NCBI RefSeq assembly: GCF_900473935.1
Contig: NZ_UCNN01000011.1
Coordinates: 20,229 to 84,228, forward strand
DNA: 64,000 nt
Reading direction: 5' to 3'
From: Synechococcus sp. UW105
GTDB lineage: Bacteria; Cyanobacteriota; Cyanobacteriia; PCC-6307; Cyanobiaceae
The notes under the pieces are model-generated. The model was not told where the DNA came from, ran no database searches, and was given only the letters and a program-made list of their open reading frames with translations. Made by a program: the position numbers and the translations under genes. Below, piece by piece: positions 16,856 to 25,904 of this stretch (position 1 is its first letter; each line of letters opens with the position of its first letter).

Positions 16856-17487
16856 TGGGGAAGAGGTGCGCCCTGATCCAGCCAGCGCAACCACCGCTTC
16901 AGCAGCCGCTGGCCGGCTTCACCGGATTTTTCTGGGTGGAACTGGCAGGCTCCAAGTCGTCTCTCCCAGACGATGGCGGTGGCCTTGCCCGAGCCAAATG
17001 GGGCCGTCGCGGCCAATGCGGCGGTGTTGGCGGGATGGGCGGCGTAGGAATGCACGAAATACATCCACTCCTGATCGTCTTGGACGCCTAGTAACGGCGA
17101 GGGCTGGCATGACTGGAGCCGTGCCCAGCCCATATGCGGGATCCGTTCGCCTTGGTCAGCAGGCAGGCGCTCCACCCGTCCAGGCAGCATGCCAAGCCCA
17201 CCTCGGCTTCCCTCATCACTCGCGTCGAACAGCAGCTGCAGACCCAGACAGATGCCGAGCAGCGGCCGCTCATCGTCGTGCCATTGGCGCAGGTCTGGCA
17301 CCAGCCCCGTGGCCTCAAGTCGTTCCATCGCTGGGTCAAAGGATCCAACCCCAGGCAAGATCAGGGCGCTGCAACCGTTGAGGTCTGTCGCCTGATGCAC
17401 AGCTTTCAGTGACACGCCAAAACGGCGAAAGGCAACCCGCACCGAGTGCAGATTGCCCATCCCGTAATCAATCAGACCGATCGTCAA
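16852..17487 (-). CDS. hisH: Imidazole glycerol phosphate synthase, glutaminase subunit HisH
   Basis: Class I glutamine amidotransferase that feeds ammonia to HisF in histidine synthesis. The 211-residue protein has the nucleophile Cys80 in LLGICLGLQLLF, the N-terminal IGLIDYGMGNLHSV and the C-terminal catalytic His-Glu in CQFHPEKSG. It follows trxA by 14 bases and is coupled to rsmD by GTGA, so trxA-hisH-rsmD form one transcription unit. Confidence 0.96.
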   Translation of the reverse strand: MTIGLIDYGMGNLHSVRVAFRRFGVSLKAVHQATDLNGCSALILPGVGSFDPAMERLEATGLVPDLRQWHDDERPLLGICLGLQLLFDASDEGSRGGLGMLPGRVERLPADQGERIPHMGWARLQSCQPSPLLGVQDDQEWMYFVHSYAAHPANTAALAATAPFGSGKATAIVWERRLGACQFHPEKSGEAGQRLLKRWLRWLDQGAPLPQ

Positions 17488-17501
17488 GTTGACGAGTGCA
17501 A

Positions 17502-17825
<324 letters not shown>

Positions 17826-17924
17826 TCTCTTGACCTTGGTATGTGCGGAAATTTAGCAATGGTTTTAAGGAAAGCCCGGGTTTCACGCCCCTTTAGGGAG
17901 GAACTGTGATCAACCCCTGAAGAC

Positions 17925-17983
17925 AAAAAGCCCGAACGCGTCGGGCCGGAGGGTGTGAGGAGTGTGTGGGCCGGAGCCCGCAC
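17925..17983 (-). ncRNA. yfr1: Yfr1 small regulatory RNA
   Basis: The minus strand carries the Yfr1 core ACTCCTCACAC (17953-17963), unpaired between two hairpins. The 5' hairpin has stem GGGC/GCCC with a TCCG loop, extended by GTG/CAC. The 3' hairpin is GCCCGA-CGCGT-TCGGGC (17930-17946) followed by five T, an intrinsic terminator. Length (about 59 nt), architecture and position between guaB and trxA all fit known Yfr1, an abundant RNA that in Prochlorococcus represses outer-membrane porin mRNAs by pairing through the CU-rich core. Confidence 0.93.
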
Positions 17984-17989
17984 GCCTGA

Positions 17990-18017
17990 AGATTAACGCT
18001 TGTCTCAGGCGTCTCAA
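17990..18017 (-). promoter_or_regulatory. Promoter of yfr1
   Basis: On the minus strand a -35 element TTGAGA (18012-18017) and a -10 element TAATCT (17990-17995) are separated by 16 bases. This places the transcript start at about 17983, exactly where the 5' hairpin of Yfr1 begins. Confidence 0.7.
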
Positions 18018-18049
18018 CCATCTTCGTTGCTTTGCAGTGGTCGGGGTTC

Positions 18050-19213
18050 TTACTTGCCCATGCCCAGCTGTTGGGCTTTTTGATAAACCTTGCCTTCCGT
18101 GAGGAGCGACGGGGCGACGACCACTTCGACTTGCTGCATCTCTTTGATGGTTCGGGCACCGAGGGTGCCCATGGATGTTTTCAGACAGCCGAGAAGGTTG
18201 TGGGTGCCGTCGTCGAGCTTGGCGGGGCCACGCAAGATCCGTTCGAGACTGCCGGTGCTGCCAACATTGATGCGGGTGCCGCGGGGAAGCACGGGGCTGG
18301 GTGTGGCCATCCCCCAGTGGAAGCCGCGACCAGGCGCTTCTTCGGCGCGGGCGATCGGGGAGCCGATCATCACGGCGTCAGCACCGCAGGCGAGGCACTT
18401 GCAAATATCACCACCGGTCACGATTCCACCATCGGCAACGATCGGCACGTAGCGGCCACTTTCACGTTCGTAGTCGTTTCGAGCTTCGGCACAGTCCGCA
18501 ACGGCTGTGGCCTGAGGGATGCCGACGCCAAGCACACCGCGAGAGGTACAGGCTGCCCCTGGGCCAATGCCCACCATCACGCCTGCGGCTCCGGCGCGCA
18601 TCAGCTGCAGGGCAACGTCATAGGTGACGCAGTTGCCAATCACGACGGGGACACCCATGTCACGGCATAGGGCCTCGAGATCGAGGGTCTCCTGGCCTTC
18701 CGGGCCGATGTGATTCGTGGAGACGACGGTTGCTTGCACGAAAAACAGATCAGCACCTGCTTCGGCGATGGCCTTGCCGAAGCGCAGGGCGGCCACGGGA
18801 GTTCCGCTCACCGCGGCGATGCCACCCTGAGCCTTGATCTGTTGAATCCGCTTGCGGATTAGGTCTTCCTGCACTGGCTGGCTGTAGATCTCCTGCATCA
18901 GTGGGACGAATGCGTCCTTGGCCACCGCGGCGATCTTGTCGAGTACCGCGTTGGGGTCCTCGTAGCGGGTCTGGACGCCCTCAAGATTCAGCACACCCAG
19001 GGCGCCGAGTTGAGAGAGCTTCACGGCCATGTCCACATCGACGACGCCGTCCATTGCACTGGCAATGATCGGAATCTCACGTTGAATTCCGCCCAGGCTC
19101 CAATGGGTGTCAGTCACCTCCGGGTCAACGGTGCGGCCGCCTGGCACCAGGGCTATCTCGTCGATGCCATAGGCCCGACGGACAACTTTGGAACGACCAA
19201 GCTGAATGTTCAC
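18050..19213 (-). CDS. guaB: GuaB3-type IMP dehydrogenase family protein
   Basis: A 387-residue TIM-barrel protein of the IMP dehydrogenase/GMP reductase superfamily with the catalytic Cys loop GIGPGAACTSRGVLG and phosphate-binding IVADGGIVTGGDICKCLA. It lacks the CBS insertion of canonical GuaB and is shorter, which fits the GuaB3 subclass common in cyanobacteria. Its usual annotation is IMP dehydrogenase, oxidising IMP to XMP for GTP synthesis. The start is GTG 19213. A long hairpin sits just upstream, and no terminator separates it from yfr1. Confidence 0.92.
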   Translation of the reverse strand: MNIQLGRSKVVRRAYGIDEIALVPGGRTVDPEVTDTHWSLGGIQREIPIIASAMDGVVDVDMAVKLSQLGALGVLNLEGVQTRYEDPNAVLDKIAAVAKDAFVPLMQEIYSQPVQEDLIRKRIQQIKAQGGIAAVSGTPVAALRFGKAIAEAGADLFFVQATVVSTNHIGPEGQETLDLEALCRDMGVPVVIGNCVTYDVALQLMRAGAAGVMVGIGPGAACTSRGVLGVGIPQATAVADCAEARNDYERESGRYVPIVADGGIVTGGDICKCLACGADAVMIGSPIARAEEAPGRGFHWGMATPSPVLPRGTRINVGSTGSLERILRGPAKLDDGTHNLLGCLKTSMGTLGARTIKEMQQVEVVVAPSLLTEGKVYQKAQQLGMGK

Positions 19214-19227
19214 CGCAAGCGAATGAA

Positions 19228-19288
19228 AGATCTGGTCAAGCTACCAAGCGGCCTTGGCTTGATTGGCCGCTTGGCTTGATCGAGATCT
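19228..19288. promoter_or_regulatory. Long imperfect stem-loop upstream of guaB
   Basis: The outer arms AGATCT (19228-19233 and 19283-19288), middle TCAAGC/GCTTGA and inner perfect arms CCAAGCGGCC (19244-19253) with GGCCGCTTGG (19265-19274) stack into one hairpin with an 11-base loop. It ends 15 bases before the guaB GTG and starts 16 bases after the stop of the upstream CAAD gene. No T run follows on the minus strand, so it is not a standard terminator. Confidence 0.6.
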
Positions 19289-19303
19289 TGCCAGGGCGAT
19301 GCT

Positions 19304-20056
19304 TCAGTTTTTGCTGCCGGTGAAGGAGTTCCAGCGTTCGCGCAGGCTCTGGAGCACGTCGCGGCGTTCGTCGGTTCTGACCAGTCGTGTCACGGAGAAT
19401 TGGATCATCCAGCAAATTCCCACCAGCTCGAACAGGCGGGGCGCCAGGGGGATGGTGTCAATCGCGCTGAGGAGTCCGGAATAGACCTTGATCAGCAGGA
19501 CAACGGCGACCAGGATGGCCACAATCCGCAGCGGCTGGCGCAGGTGATTGAGCTGCTCGCCAAGATCGTTGCCTTCCCACCAGGACGTCAGCTTGGCGGT
19601 GAGCAGTTTCCATTCGCCACCGGTGCTGGCGTCGTCATCACTGCCACTGCCGGCAGGGATAGAAATCCGTTCGGCGATTACGGCGTCGTCGCTCGGTGTT
19701 GGTGCTGGAGGCGTGGTCGGAACTGAGGGAGGGGGAGTTGTCCCCGCGGTGGTTGACGTCTCAGCCGAATCCTTCTGGCCCGGGGAGGTTGGTGGCTGTG
19801 CGCTTGTGGAGGCGTTGGAACTGAAGGGATCAGGAGTTGTTGGCATCCCTGTCCCTGCCGAGAACGAGGGCGAGGACGGTGTTGAAGGGGAGGGTTTGGT
19901 TTGTGGATTGGTCGCGTCGTTGGCTGCTGCGGCATCGCTCCCTGCGCCATCGCTTGCTGAGGCCTCGGAGCTTGTGTCGGCAGCAGAAGTGGTGTCTCCG
20001 GAGGGAGAAGAAGGGGTGCTCGAAGAGGAGGTTGAGATATTGATTTCAGAGCTCAT
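19304..20056 (-). CDS. CAAD-domain thylakoid membrane protein with disordered N-terminus
   Basis: A 250-residue protein from ATG 20056 (an in-frame ATG lies at 20068). Residues 1-150 are Ser/Thr/Pro/Ala-rich and disordered. The C-terminal 95 residues hold the CAAD domain: an amphipathic start (WKLLTAKLTSWWEG), a membrane helix RIVAILVAVVLLIKVYSGLL, the signature DTIPLAPRLFELVGICW with a second helix, then a charged tail. CAAD domains anchor some cyanobacterial tRNA synthetases, and stand-alone versions are related to the CURT1 thylakoid-curvature proteins. The disordered extension is longer than the domain itself. Confidence 0.85.
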   Translation of the reverse strand: MSSEINISTSSSSTPSSPSGDTTSAADTSSEASASDGAGSDAAAANDATNPQTKPSPSTPSSPSFSAGTGMPTTPDPFSSNASTSAQPPTSPGQKDSAETSTTAGTTPPPSVPTTPPAPTPSDDAVIAERISIPAGSGSDDDASTGGEWKLLTAKLTSWWEGNDLGEQLNHLRQPLRIVAILVAVVLLIKVYSGLLSAIDTIPLAPRLFELVGICWMIQFSVTRLVRTDERRDVLQSLRERWNSFTGSKN

Positions 20057-20197
20057 CGCGGGTCTCACGCGTTGTAGGCAGGCAATTTAAGGGCGGTCGA
20101 CGAAAATTGTCTTCCCGCAGCATTGATTGGTATTGATCGCAATAACTGGTGAGTAGCGCTCTGCCGCGATAAAGTTGTTGGGTCTTTTAGGTCTTGT

Positions 20198-22903
20198 ATG
20201 GCGGATCCAGTGGGGCCCGGCAACGGTGGTCCTGGCGAGTCCGACGACCGGATCATCCAGACGGATCTGCGCAACGAGATGTCGCGTTCCTATCTGGAAT
20301 ACGCGATGAGCGTGATCGTTGGGCGTGCTCTGCCTGACGCCCGCGATGGTCTCAAGCCCGTGCATCGCCGCATTCTCTATGCGATGTACGAACTGGGGCT
20401 CACCAGCGATCGGCCTTATCGGAAATGTGCCCGTGTGGTGGGCGAGGTGCTCGGTAAATATCACCCCCATGGCGATACCGCCGTCTATGACGCCCTGGTG
20501 AGGATGGCCCAGGACTTCTCCATGTCGATGCCGTTGATTGACGGCCACGGCAACTTTGGTTCGGTTGATAACGACCCGCCGGCGGCGATGCGGTACACCG
20601 AATCGCGTCTGCGGGCTCTCACCACCGACAGCCTTCTCGAAGATATCGAGGCTGAGACCGTTGATTTCGCTGACAACTTCGATGGGTCTCAGCAGGAGCC
20701 CACGGTGCTGCCTGCACGGATCCCCCAGCTGCTTCTGAATGGCTCGGCTGGGATTGCCGTCGGCATGGCGACCAATATCCCTCCCCACAACCTCACTGAG
20801 CTGATTGATGGCCTTCTCGCTCTGATCGAGGACTCTGAAATCGATGACAGCGCCTTGATGCGCATCATCCCTGGCCCCGACTTCCCCACTGGAGGTCAGA
20901 TTCTCGGCCGCACCGGCATCCGTGAGACCTATTTCAGTGGCCGTGGCTCGGTGACGATGCGAGGCGTGGCTGAAATCGAGACCATCGAAGCCCCCGGCCG
21001 GCCAGACCGCGATGCCGTGATCATCACGGAGCTTCCCTATCAGACCAACAAGGCGGCTCTGATCGAGCGCATCGCCGAAATGGTCAACGACAAGAAGCTG
21101 GAGGGCATTTCCGATATTCGCGACGAAAGTGATCGCGACGGCATGCGCATCGTGGTGGAGCTGCGCCGCGACGCTTATCCGCAGGTTGTGCTCAACAACC
21201 TGTTCAAGCTCACACCGCTGCAGAGCAATTTCAGCGCCCATATGTTGGCGCTGGTTAACGGTGAACCGATCCTGCTCACCCTGCGCAAAATGCTGCAGGT
21301 GTTTCTCGACTTCCGCGTCGAGACGATCGAGCGACGGACTCGCTACTTGCTGCGGAAAGCAGAGGAACGTGACCACATCCTCCTCGGTTTGTTGCTGGCA
21401 CTCGACCAGCTCGATCCGATCATTGCCCTGATCCGGGCAGCGTCCGACACGGCCACGGCCCGTCAGCAGCTGCAGGAACGTCATGGCCTCACCGATGTGC
21501 AGGCGGACGCGATTCTGCAAATGCAACTGCGTCGCCTCACAGCTCTGGAAGCCGACAAGATCCGGCTTGAGCATGAAGATCTTGTGACCAAGATCGCTGA
21601 TTACAAAGACATTCTTGGTCGCCGCGAGAGGGTTTTCGGGATCATTCAGGACGAGCTCAGGCAGCTGCGTGAGCGCCACCAAGTGGAGCGCCGCACTGAA
21701 ATTCTCGATGTGGCCGGTGGCTTGGACGACATCGATCTGATCGCTAACGAGCGCTCAGTGGTGCTTGTGACGGAAACGGGCTACCTCAAACGGATGCCGG
21801 TGAGCGAGTTCGAGGCCACCAGCCGAGGCACGCGTGGCAGAGCCGGAACCCGCAGTCAGCGTGAAGAGGCGGTGAAGCTATTCATCAGCTGCAACGACCA
21901 CGACACTCTGCTGCTCTTCAGTGACCGGGGTGTGTCGTATGCCCTGCCGGCCTATCGCGTGCCTCAGTGCAGCCGCACCGCCAAGGGCACTCCCGTGGTG
22001 CAGTTGCTGCCGATCCCGAGAGAAGAAGCGATCACCTCGCTATTGGCCGTGTCGGAGTTCAACGACGACACCGATCTGCTGATGCTCACCCAGGGGGGCT
22101 TTATCAAGCGCACCCGCCTGTCGGCCTTCAGCAACATCCGTTCCAATGGATTGATTGCCATTGGCCTGGAGGAAGGGGATGCCCTCACCTGGGTGCGACT
22201 TGCGGTGCCCGGAGACAGCGTTTTGATCGGCTCTCAGGCCGGGATGACCATCCACTTTCGCCTCAGCGATGAGGAATTGCGGCCGCTGGGCCGCACCGCA
22301 CGGGGGGTGCGCTCCATGAATCTGCGCGACGGAGATGCGCTGGTAAGCATGGATGTGCTGCCTGTTGAGCTTGCCGATCAGGTGGCTGAGAGTCATGAGG
22401 ATGGCGCAGATGAGGACGAGGGATCCACTGCTTCGGATGGCCCCTGGGTGCTGGTGGCCTCGGCCGGTGGTCTTGGTAAGCGGGTGCCTGTGACGCAGTT
22501 CCGACTCCAGAAACGCGCCGGTATGGGCCTTCGCGGTATGAAATTCCGCAAGGAAGGTGATGCGCTGGTCGCCCTGCGGGTGCTAGGTGCCGGAGAAGAG
22601 CTGCTGCTGGTGAGTGAAAAAGGTGTGATCGTGCGAACCAGTGCGGATGCCATTCCCCAGCAGTCCCGAGCTGCCACTGGAGTGCGACTCCAGAAGCTGG
22701 ATAAAGGTGATCATCTGCTCAAGGTGGTGCTGGTCCCACCGGAGGCGGAATCCGATGCTGATGAGTCCAGCGATGAGACTTCCGACCGTCCTGATGGGGC
22801 TGAGGCAGATGCAGTCGATGCTGAAGCAAGCCAGGCAGATGCAAGCCGTGCAGATGCGGCCAAGGCTGAGGCCCCTGAACCTTCCTCTGATCAGGACAGC
22901 TGA
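20198..22903 (+). CDS. gyrA: DNA gyrase/topoisomerase IV subunit A
   Basis: Type IIA topoisomerase subunit that breaks and rejoins DNA; 901 residues. The active Tyr is Y133 in [12 protein letters not shown]. The N-terminal motifs [26 protein letters not shown] and GKYHPHGD are intact, and the C-terminal beta-pinwheel has a GyrA-box-like [11 protein letters not shown]. The last 50 or so residues are an acidic Ala/Asp tail with repeated (A/S)xADA units. GyrA versus ParC is judged by this box. A 531-codon antisense frame lies over its first half and is a composition artefact. Confidence 0.94.
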   Translation: MADPVGPGNGGPGESDDRIIQTDLRNEMSRSYLEYAMSVIVGRALPDARDGLKPVHRRILYAMYELGLTSDRPYRKCARVVGEVLGKYHPHGDTAVYDALVRMAQDFSMSMPLIDGHGNFGSVDNDPPAAMRYTESRLRALTTDSLLEDIEAETVDFADNFDGSQQEPTVLPARIPQLLLNGSAGIAVGMATNIPPHNLTELIDGLLALIEDSEIDDSALMRIIPGPDFPTGGQILGRTGIRETYFSGRGSVTMRGVAEIETIEAPGRPDRDAVIITELPYQTNKAALIERIAEMVNDKKLEGISDIRDESDRDGMRIVVELRRDAYPQVVLNNLFKLTPLQSNFSAHMLALVNGEPILLTLRKMLQVFLDFRVETIERRTRYLLRKAEERDHILLGLLLALDQLDPIIALIRAASDTATARQQLQERHGLTDVQADAILQMQLRRLTALEADKIRLEHEDLVTKIADYKDILGRRERVFGIIQDELRQLRERHQVERRTEILDVAGGLDDIDLIANERSVVLVTETGYLKRMPVSEFEATSRGTRGRAGTRSQREEAVKLFISCNDHDTLLLFSDRGVSYALPAYRVPQCSRTAKGTPVVQLLPIPREEAITSLLAVSEFNDDTDLLMLTQGGFIKRTRLSAFSNIRSNGLIAIGLEEGDALTWVRLAVPGDSVLIGSQAGMTIHFRLSDEELRPLGRTARGVRSMNLRDGDALVSMDVLPVELADQVAESHEDGADEDEGSTASDGPWVLVASAGGLGKRVPVTQFRLQKRAGMGLRGMKFRKEGDALVALRVLGAGEELLLVSEKGVIVRTSADAIPQQSRAATGVRLQKLDKGDHLLKVVLVPPEAESDADESSDETSDRPDGAEADAVDAEASQADASRADAAKAEAPEPSSDQDS

Positions 22904-22905
22904 CC

Positions 22906-24180
22906 TTGGCTGAAGGCCCGGATGTTCTGGTGCTGGGCGGTGGACCCGCCGCCCTTTGCATCGCCTCTGAATTGGTGCTTCGTGGAGTGCACGTCGAGGG
23001 GATCAGCCCTGAGTCAGTGCAGGAACCATGGCCAAACACCTACGGCATCTGGGCGAATGAACTCAAGCAGCTGGGGTTGGAACACCTGCTTGAGCATCGC
23101 TGGAGTGACACCGTCAGCTTTTTTGGCATGGGCGGTTCGCCGGATCAGGATCAGCCCATGGCTCATGGCATCGATTACGGCCTCTTTGATCGAGCCTGCT
23201 TGCAACAGCATTGGCTCACGCGTTGCGGAGCGATGCGCTGGCATCAAGACACGGCTGAGCGGGTGGAGGCCGGGCATCAGTGCACCACAGTGACGTGCGG
23301 ATCCGGCCAGATCTTGCAGGCTCGATTGGTGATCGATGCCACCGGGTCGCGCACGCCACACATCAAACGGCCGGATCATGGCCCGGTGGCGGGGCAAGCC
23401 GCCTACGGCCTGGTTGGACGCTTCTCGAAGGATCCGATCCCTTCGGGGCGGTTTGTGCTGATGGATTACCGCTGCGATCACCTCAGCGCTGAACAACGCA
23501 CAGAACCGCCGACCTTTCTCTACGCGATGGATCTGGGGGACGGTGTGTTTTTTGTGGAGGAAACCTCCTTGGCCCTTGCACCGGCCGTTCCCTTCGACGT
23601 GTTGAAACTGAGGCTTCAGCAGCGCCTGGATCAGTGCGGTGTTCAGATCAAGGAGGTGCTGCACGAGGAGTTCTGCCTGTTCCCGATGAACCTCCCGTTG
23701 CCAGATCTGCTTCAGCCAGTGCTCGCATTCGGAGGGGCGGCAAGCATGGTGCACCCCGCTTCCGGCTACATGGTGGGCTCGTTGCTGCGCCGTGCCCCCG
23801 CTCTGGCCCAGGCTGTGGCCGATGCGCTGACAGAAGATCCCGGACTGAGTTCGGCGTCTTTGGCGCGTCGAGGATGGCAAGCACTTTGGCCCCTGCAATT
23901 GGTTTTGCGCCATCGCCTCTATCAGTTCGGCTTGGGACGGTTGATGGGCTTCAACGAAGCGTTGCTGCGCCGTCATTTCGCCACCTTCTTCTCACTGTCA
24001 CGAGACGATTGGTTTGGCTTCTTGACCAATACCCTGCCGCTACCGCGTCTGATGGTGGTGATGTTGCGCCTGTTCGCGCTCTCCCCTTGGCAGCTGCGAA
24101 GGGGTTTGGTTTTTGGGGCAGATCCAAGCCAGCGTCCGAGCTGGGGAGCAGCGGATTCAATGGCTCCTCGGCAGAACTAA
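22906..24180 (+). CDS. crtL: Lycopene cyclase (CrtL family)
   Basis: Forms the beta or epsilon rings of carotenoids from lycopene. The 424-residue flavoprotein has the dinucleotide motif VLVLGGGPAALCIASEL at residues 7-23 and the family motifs NTYGIWANELKQLGLE, VIDATGS, FGGAASMVHPASGYMVGSLL and FLYAMDLGDGVFFVEETSLA. The start is TTG 22906, two bases after the gyrA stop; no ATG occurs in frame for about 70 codons, so the gene relies on coupling to gyrA. CrtL-b versus CrtL-e cannot be fixed by eye. Confidence 0.92.
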   Translation: MAEGPDVLVLGGGPAALCIASELVLRGVHVEGISPESVQEPWPNTYGIWANELKQLGLEHLLEHRWSDTVSFFGMGGSPDQDQPMAHGIDYGLFDRACLQQHWLTRCGAMRWHQDTAERVEAGHQCTTVTCGSGQILQARLVIDATGSRTPHIKRPDHGPVAGQAAYGLVGRFSKDPIPSGRFVLMDYRCDHLSAEQRTEPPTFLYAMDLGDGVFFVEETSLALAPAVPFDVLKLRLQQRLDQCGVQIKEVLHEEFCLFPMNLPLPDLLQPVLAFGGAASMVHPASGYMVGSLLRRAPALAQAVADALTEDPGLSSASLARRGWQALWPLQLVLRHRLYQFGLGRLMGFNEALLRRHFATFFSLSRDDWFGFLTNTLPLPRLMVVMLRLFALSPWQLRRGLVFGADPSQRPSWGAADSMAPRQN

Positions 24181-24199
24181 GCGGTTCCCCGCATCGAGC

Positions 24200-25774
24200 T
24201 CAGGCATTCGCAGGAAGCTGCCGCCAATCCGCCGGTTGGATTAATGGGAAGAGGGCGTCTTCTGCTTCCACGTCCTCCAGCCAGTGTTCGGGAAGCTCTT
24301 TGCGTCTTTCGATTGCGGCCATCAGTTGCCAGAAGCGATACAGATGGCGTTCCACGCGCTCCCTCGCCAGGTCGGTGGTGGTGCCGGAGCGCAGGATGAA
24401 ACTCCAGTCAGATGACTGGGCTAGCAGGAGTTCCCGGCCTGCTTGGTGGAGCAGGCGCAGGTCGGCTTCGCTGCCAACGCCTCGGCTGCTGCGCTCCACC
24501 ATTGCCTGGCCGGCTTTGCTCCACTCGGGCACGATCCAGGCGTTGGTGTCGTTCAGCCAGTAGTCGTGAAAGCCCCCACGCCCCCAGCTGGAGGGGCATG
24601 GATCGCAGATCTGCAGGTTGGGAGTGTCGCTGAGGGTCGCTCGCAAGCTGGTGAAGCCCACACCTTCTGATGGACCCTGCCGAAATAGTTCACGCAGGAA
24701 ATTGGGCCCTTCAAACCACCAGTGGCCGAACAGTTCGGCGTCAAATGGTGCCACCAGCAACGGTGGAATCCCCATGCCGGTTTCTAGCCTTTCCAGTTGA
24801 TGGCGCCGACCTTGCAGGAAGTGGCGGGCATGTTGCTGGGTTTTGGCTAGGGCTTCTTGAGGTTGATAGGGCTGTTTGGCATCAAGCGGAGCATTTTGGT
24901 CGCTGACCCGATGCAGCTTCAGGCCCAAGGGCCGCTGCCCCGGCAGGCCATGGGCGGCAATCCTTTCCGGCGGTAGGTCCCAGCCGAGATCGCGATGGAA
25001 CTCCCGATAAGCAGGGTCACCGGGGTAGCCGTCTCTGGCCGACCACACCGGCAGGGTGGCGTCGCTGTCACGCCCGAAGAAGGCCACACCCTGGCGGCTG
25101 CAGATCGGTGCATAAACGCCATAGCGAGGTCGGGGTTTGGCATGCAGGAGCCCATGGCCGTCGAGCACGGCGTAACGCAGCCCGGCATCGCGCATCCAAC
25201 GATCGAGCCCTTCGTAGTACGCGCATTCCGGAAGCCAGATGCCCATAGGGCGTTCCCCGATCAGGCGGTGGTGTTCGCGAACTGCTGTGCGCAGCTGGGC
25301 GCGTACAGCTTCCGGATGCTCCCGCAACAGCGGTAGATAGCCGTGGGTAGCGCCGCAGGTCAGTAGGTCCAGCACCCCCTGCTGCTGCAGAGCGGCGAAG
25401 CGCGCGATTAGATCTCCACCGCAGTCCTGCCAGCGTCCTCGGTGACGGGTGATGGTGGCTTCCAGATGCTCAGCTGCCTCTCGACGATCGGCTGGAGCCT
25501 CCTTGAGCAGGTCAAGACGGGCATCAATCCAGGCGGGGAAGCGCTGTCGCAGCGTGGCGTCCGCCAGCAGCGACAGCAGGGTGGGAGACACCCCCATGGT
25601 CAGTTGCGGATGCTGGAGCGGATCAGCTGCCGCAGCCTCAAGCGTTTCCAGCAGCGGTAAGTAACACTCGATCAGAGCCTGAAAGAACCAGTCCTCTTCC
25701 AGGGAGTTGGGCTCGGAACCCCGCACATAGGGGAGATGGGCGTGGAGAACTAGAGCCAGTGCTCCGTGAGCCAC
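24200..25774 (-). CDS. Glycoside hydrolase family 57 alpha-glucan enzyme (branching-enzyme type)
   Basis: A 524-residue GH57 protein. It starts with the barrel signature VLHAHLPYVRG, carries the nucleophile region GIWLPECAYYEGLDRWM (Glu in LPEC) and the acid/base region APFDAELFGHWWFEGPNFL, followed by a C-terminal helical domain (about 410-510) as in the DUF1957/GH57 1,4-alpha-glucan branching enzymes. It would act on glycogen, and malQ in this window handles related glucans. It is convergent with crtL and divergent from leuA. Confidence 0.87.
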   Translation of the reverse strand: MAHGALALVLHAHLPYVRGSEPNSLEEDWFFQALIECYLPLLETLEAAAADPLQHPQLTMGVSPTLLSLLADATLRQRFPAWIDARLDLLKEAPADRREAAEHLEATITRHRGRWQDCGGDLIARFAALQQQGVLDLLTCGATHGYLPLLREHPEAVRAQLRTAVREHHRLIGERPMGIWLPECAYYEGLDRWMRDAGLRYAVLDGHGLLHAKPRPRYGVYAPICSRQGVAFFGRDSDATLPVWSARDGYPGDPAYREFHRDLGWDLPPERIAAHGLPGQRPLGLKLHRVSDQNAPLDAKQPYQPQEALAKTQQHARHFLQGRRHQLERLETGMGIPPLLVAPFDAELFGHWWFEGPNFLRELFRQGPSEGVGFTSLRATLSDTPNLQICDPCPSSWGRGGFHDYWLNDTNAWIVPEWSKAGQAMVERSSRGVGSEADLRLLHQAGRELLLAQSSDWSFILRSGTTTDLARERVERHLYRFWQLMAAIERRKELPEHWLEDVEAEDALFPLIQPADWRQLPANA

Positions 25775-25904
25775 GTTCCAGTCCCAGTAATCGAATGAAT
25801 GTACCGGTAATTGCTGCAGTCTCTGCGGGATTTGACACGTCCACTCGCCTAGAGTGGGCTAACTCATAGTCATTCCGACTAGCACTGCTCTCGAGGCTGT
25901 TGCC

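Noticed and set aside
20087..21682. 531-codon open frame antisense to gyrA
   Set aside because: It lies wholly over the conserved part of gyrA, has His/Gln-rich composition typical of antisense frames in GC-rich genes, and shows no domain.
23014..23976. 320-codon frame antisense to lycopene cyclase
   Set aside because: Shadow of a well-conserved gene; no domain.
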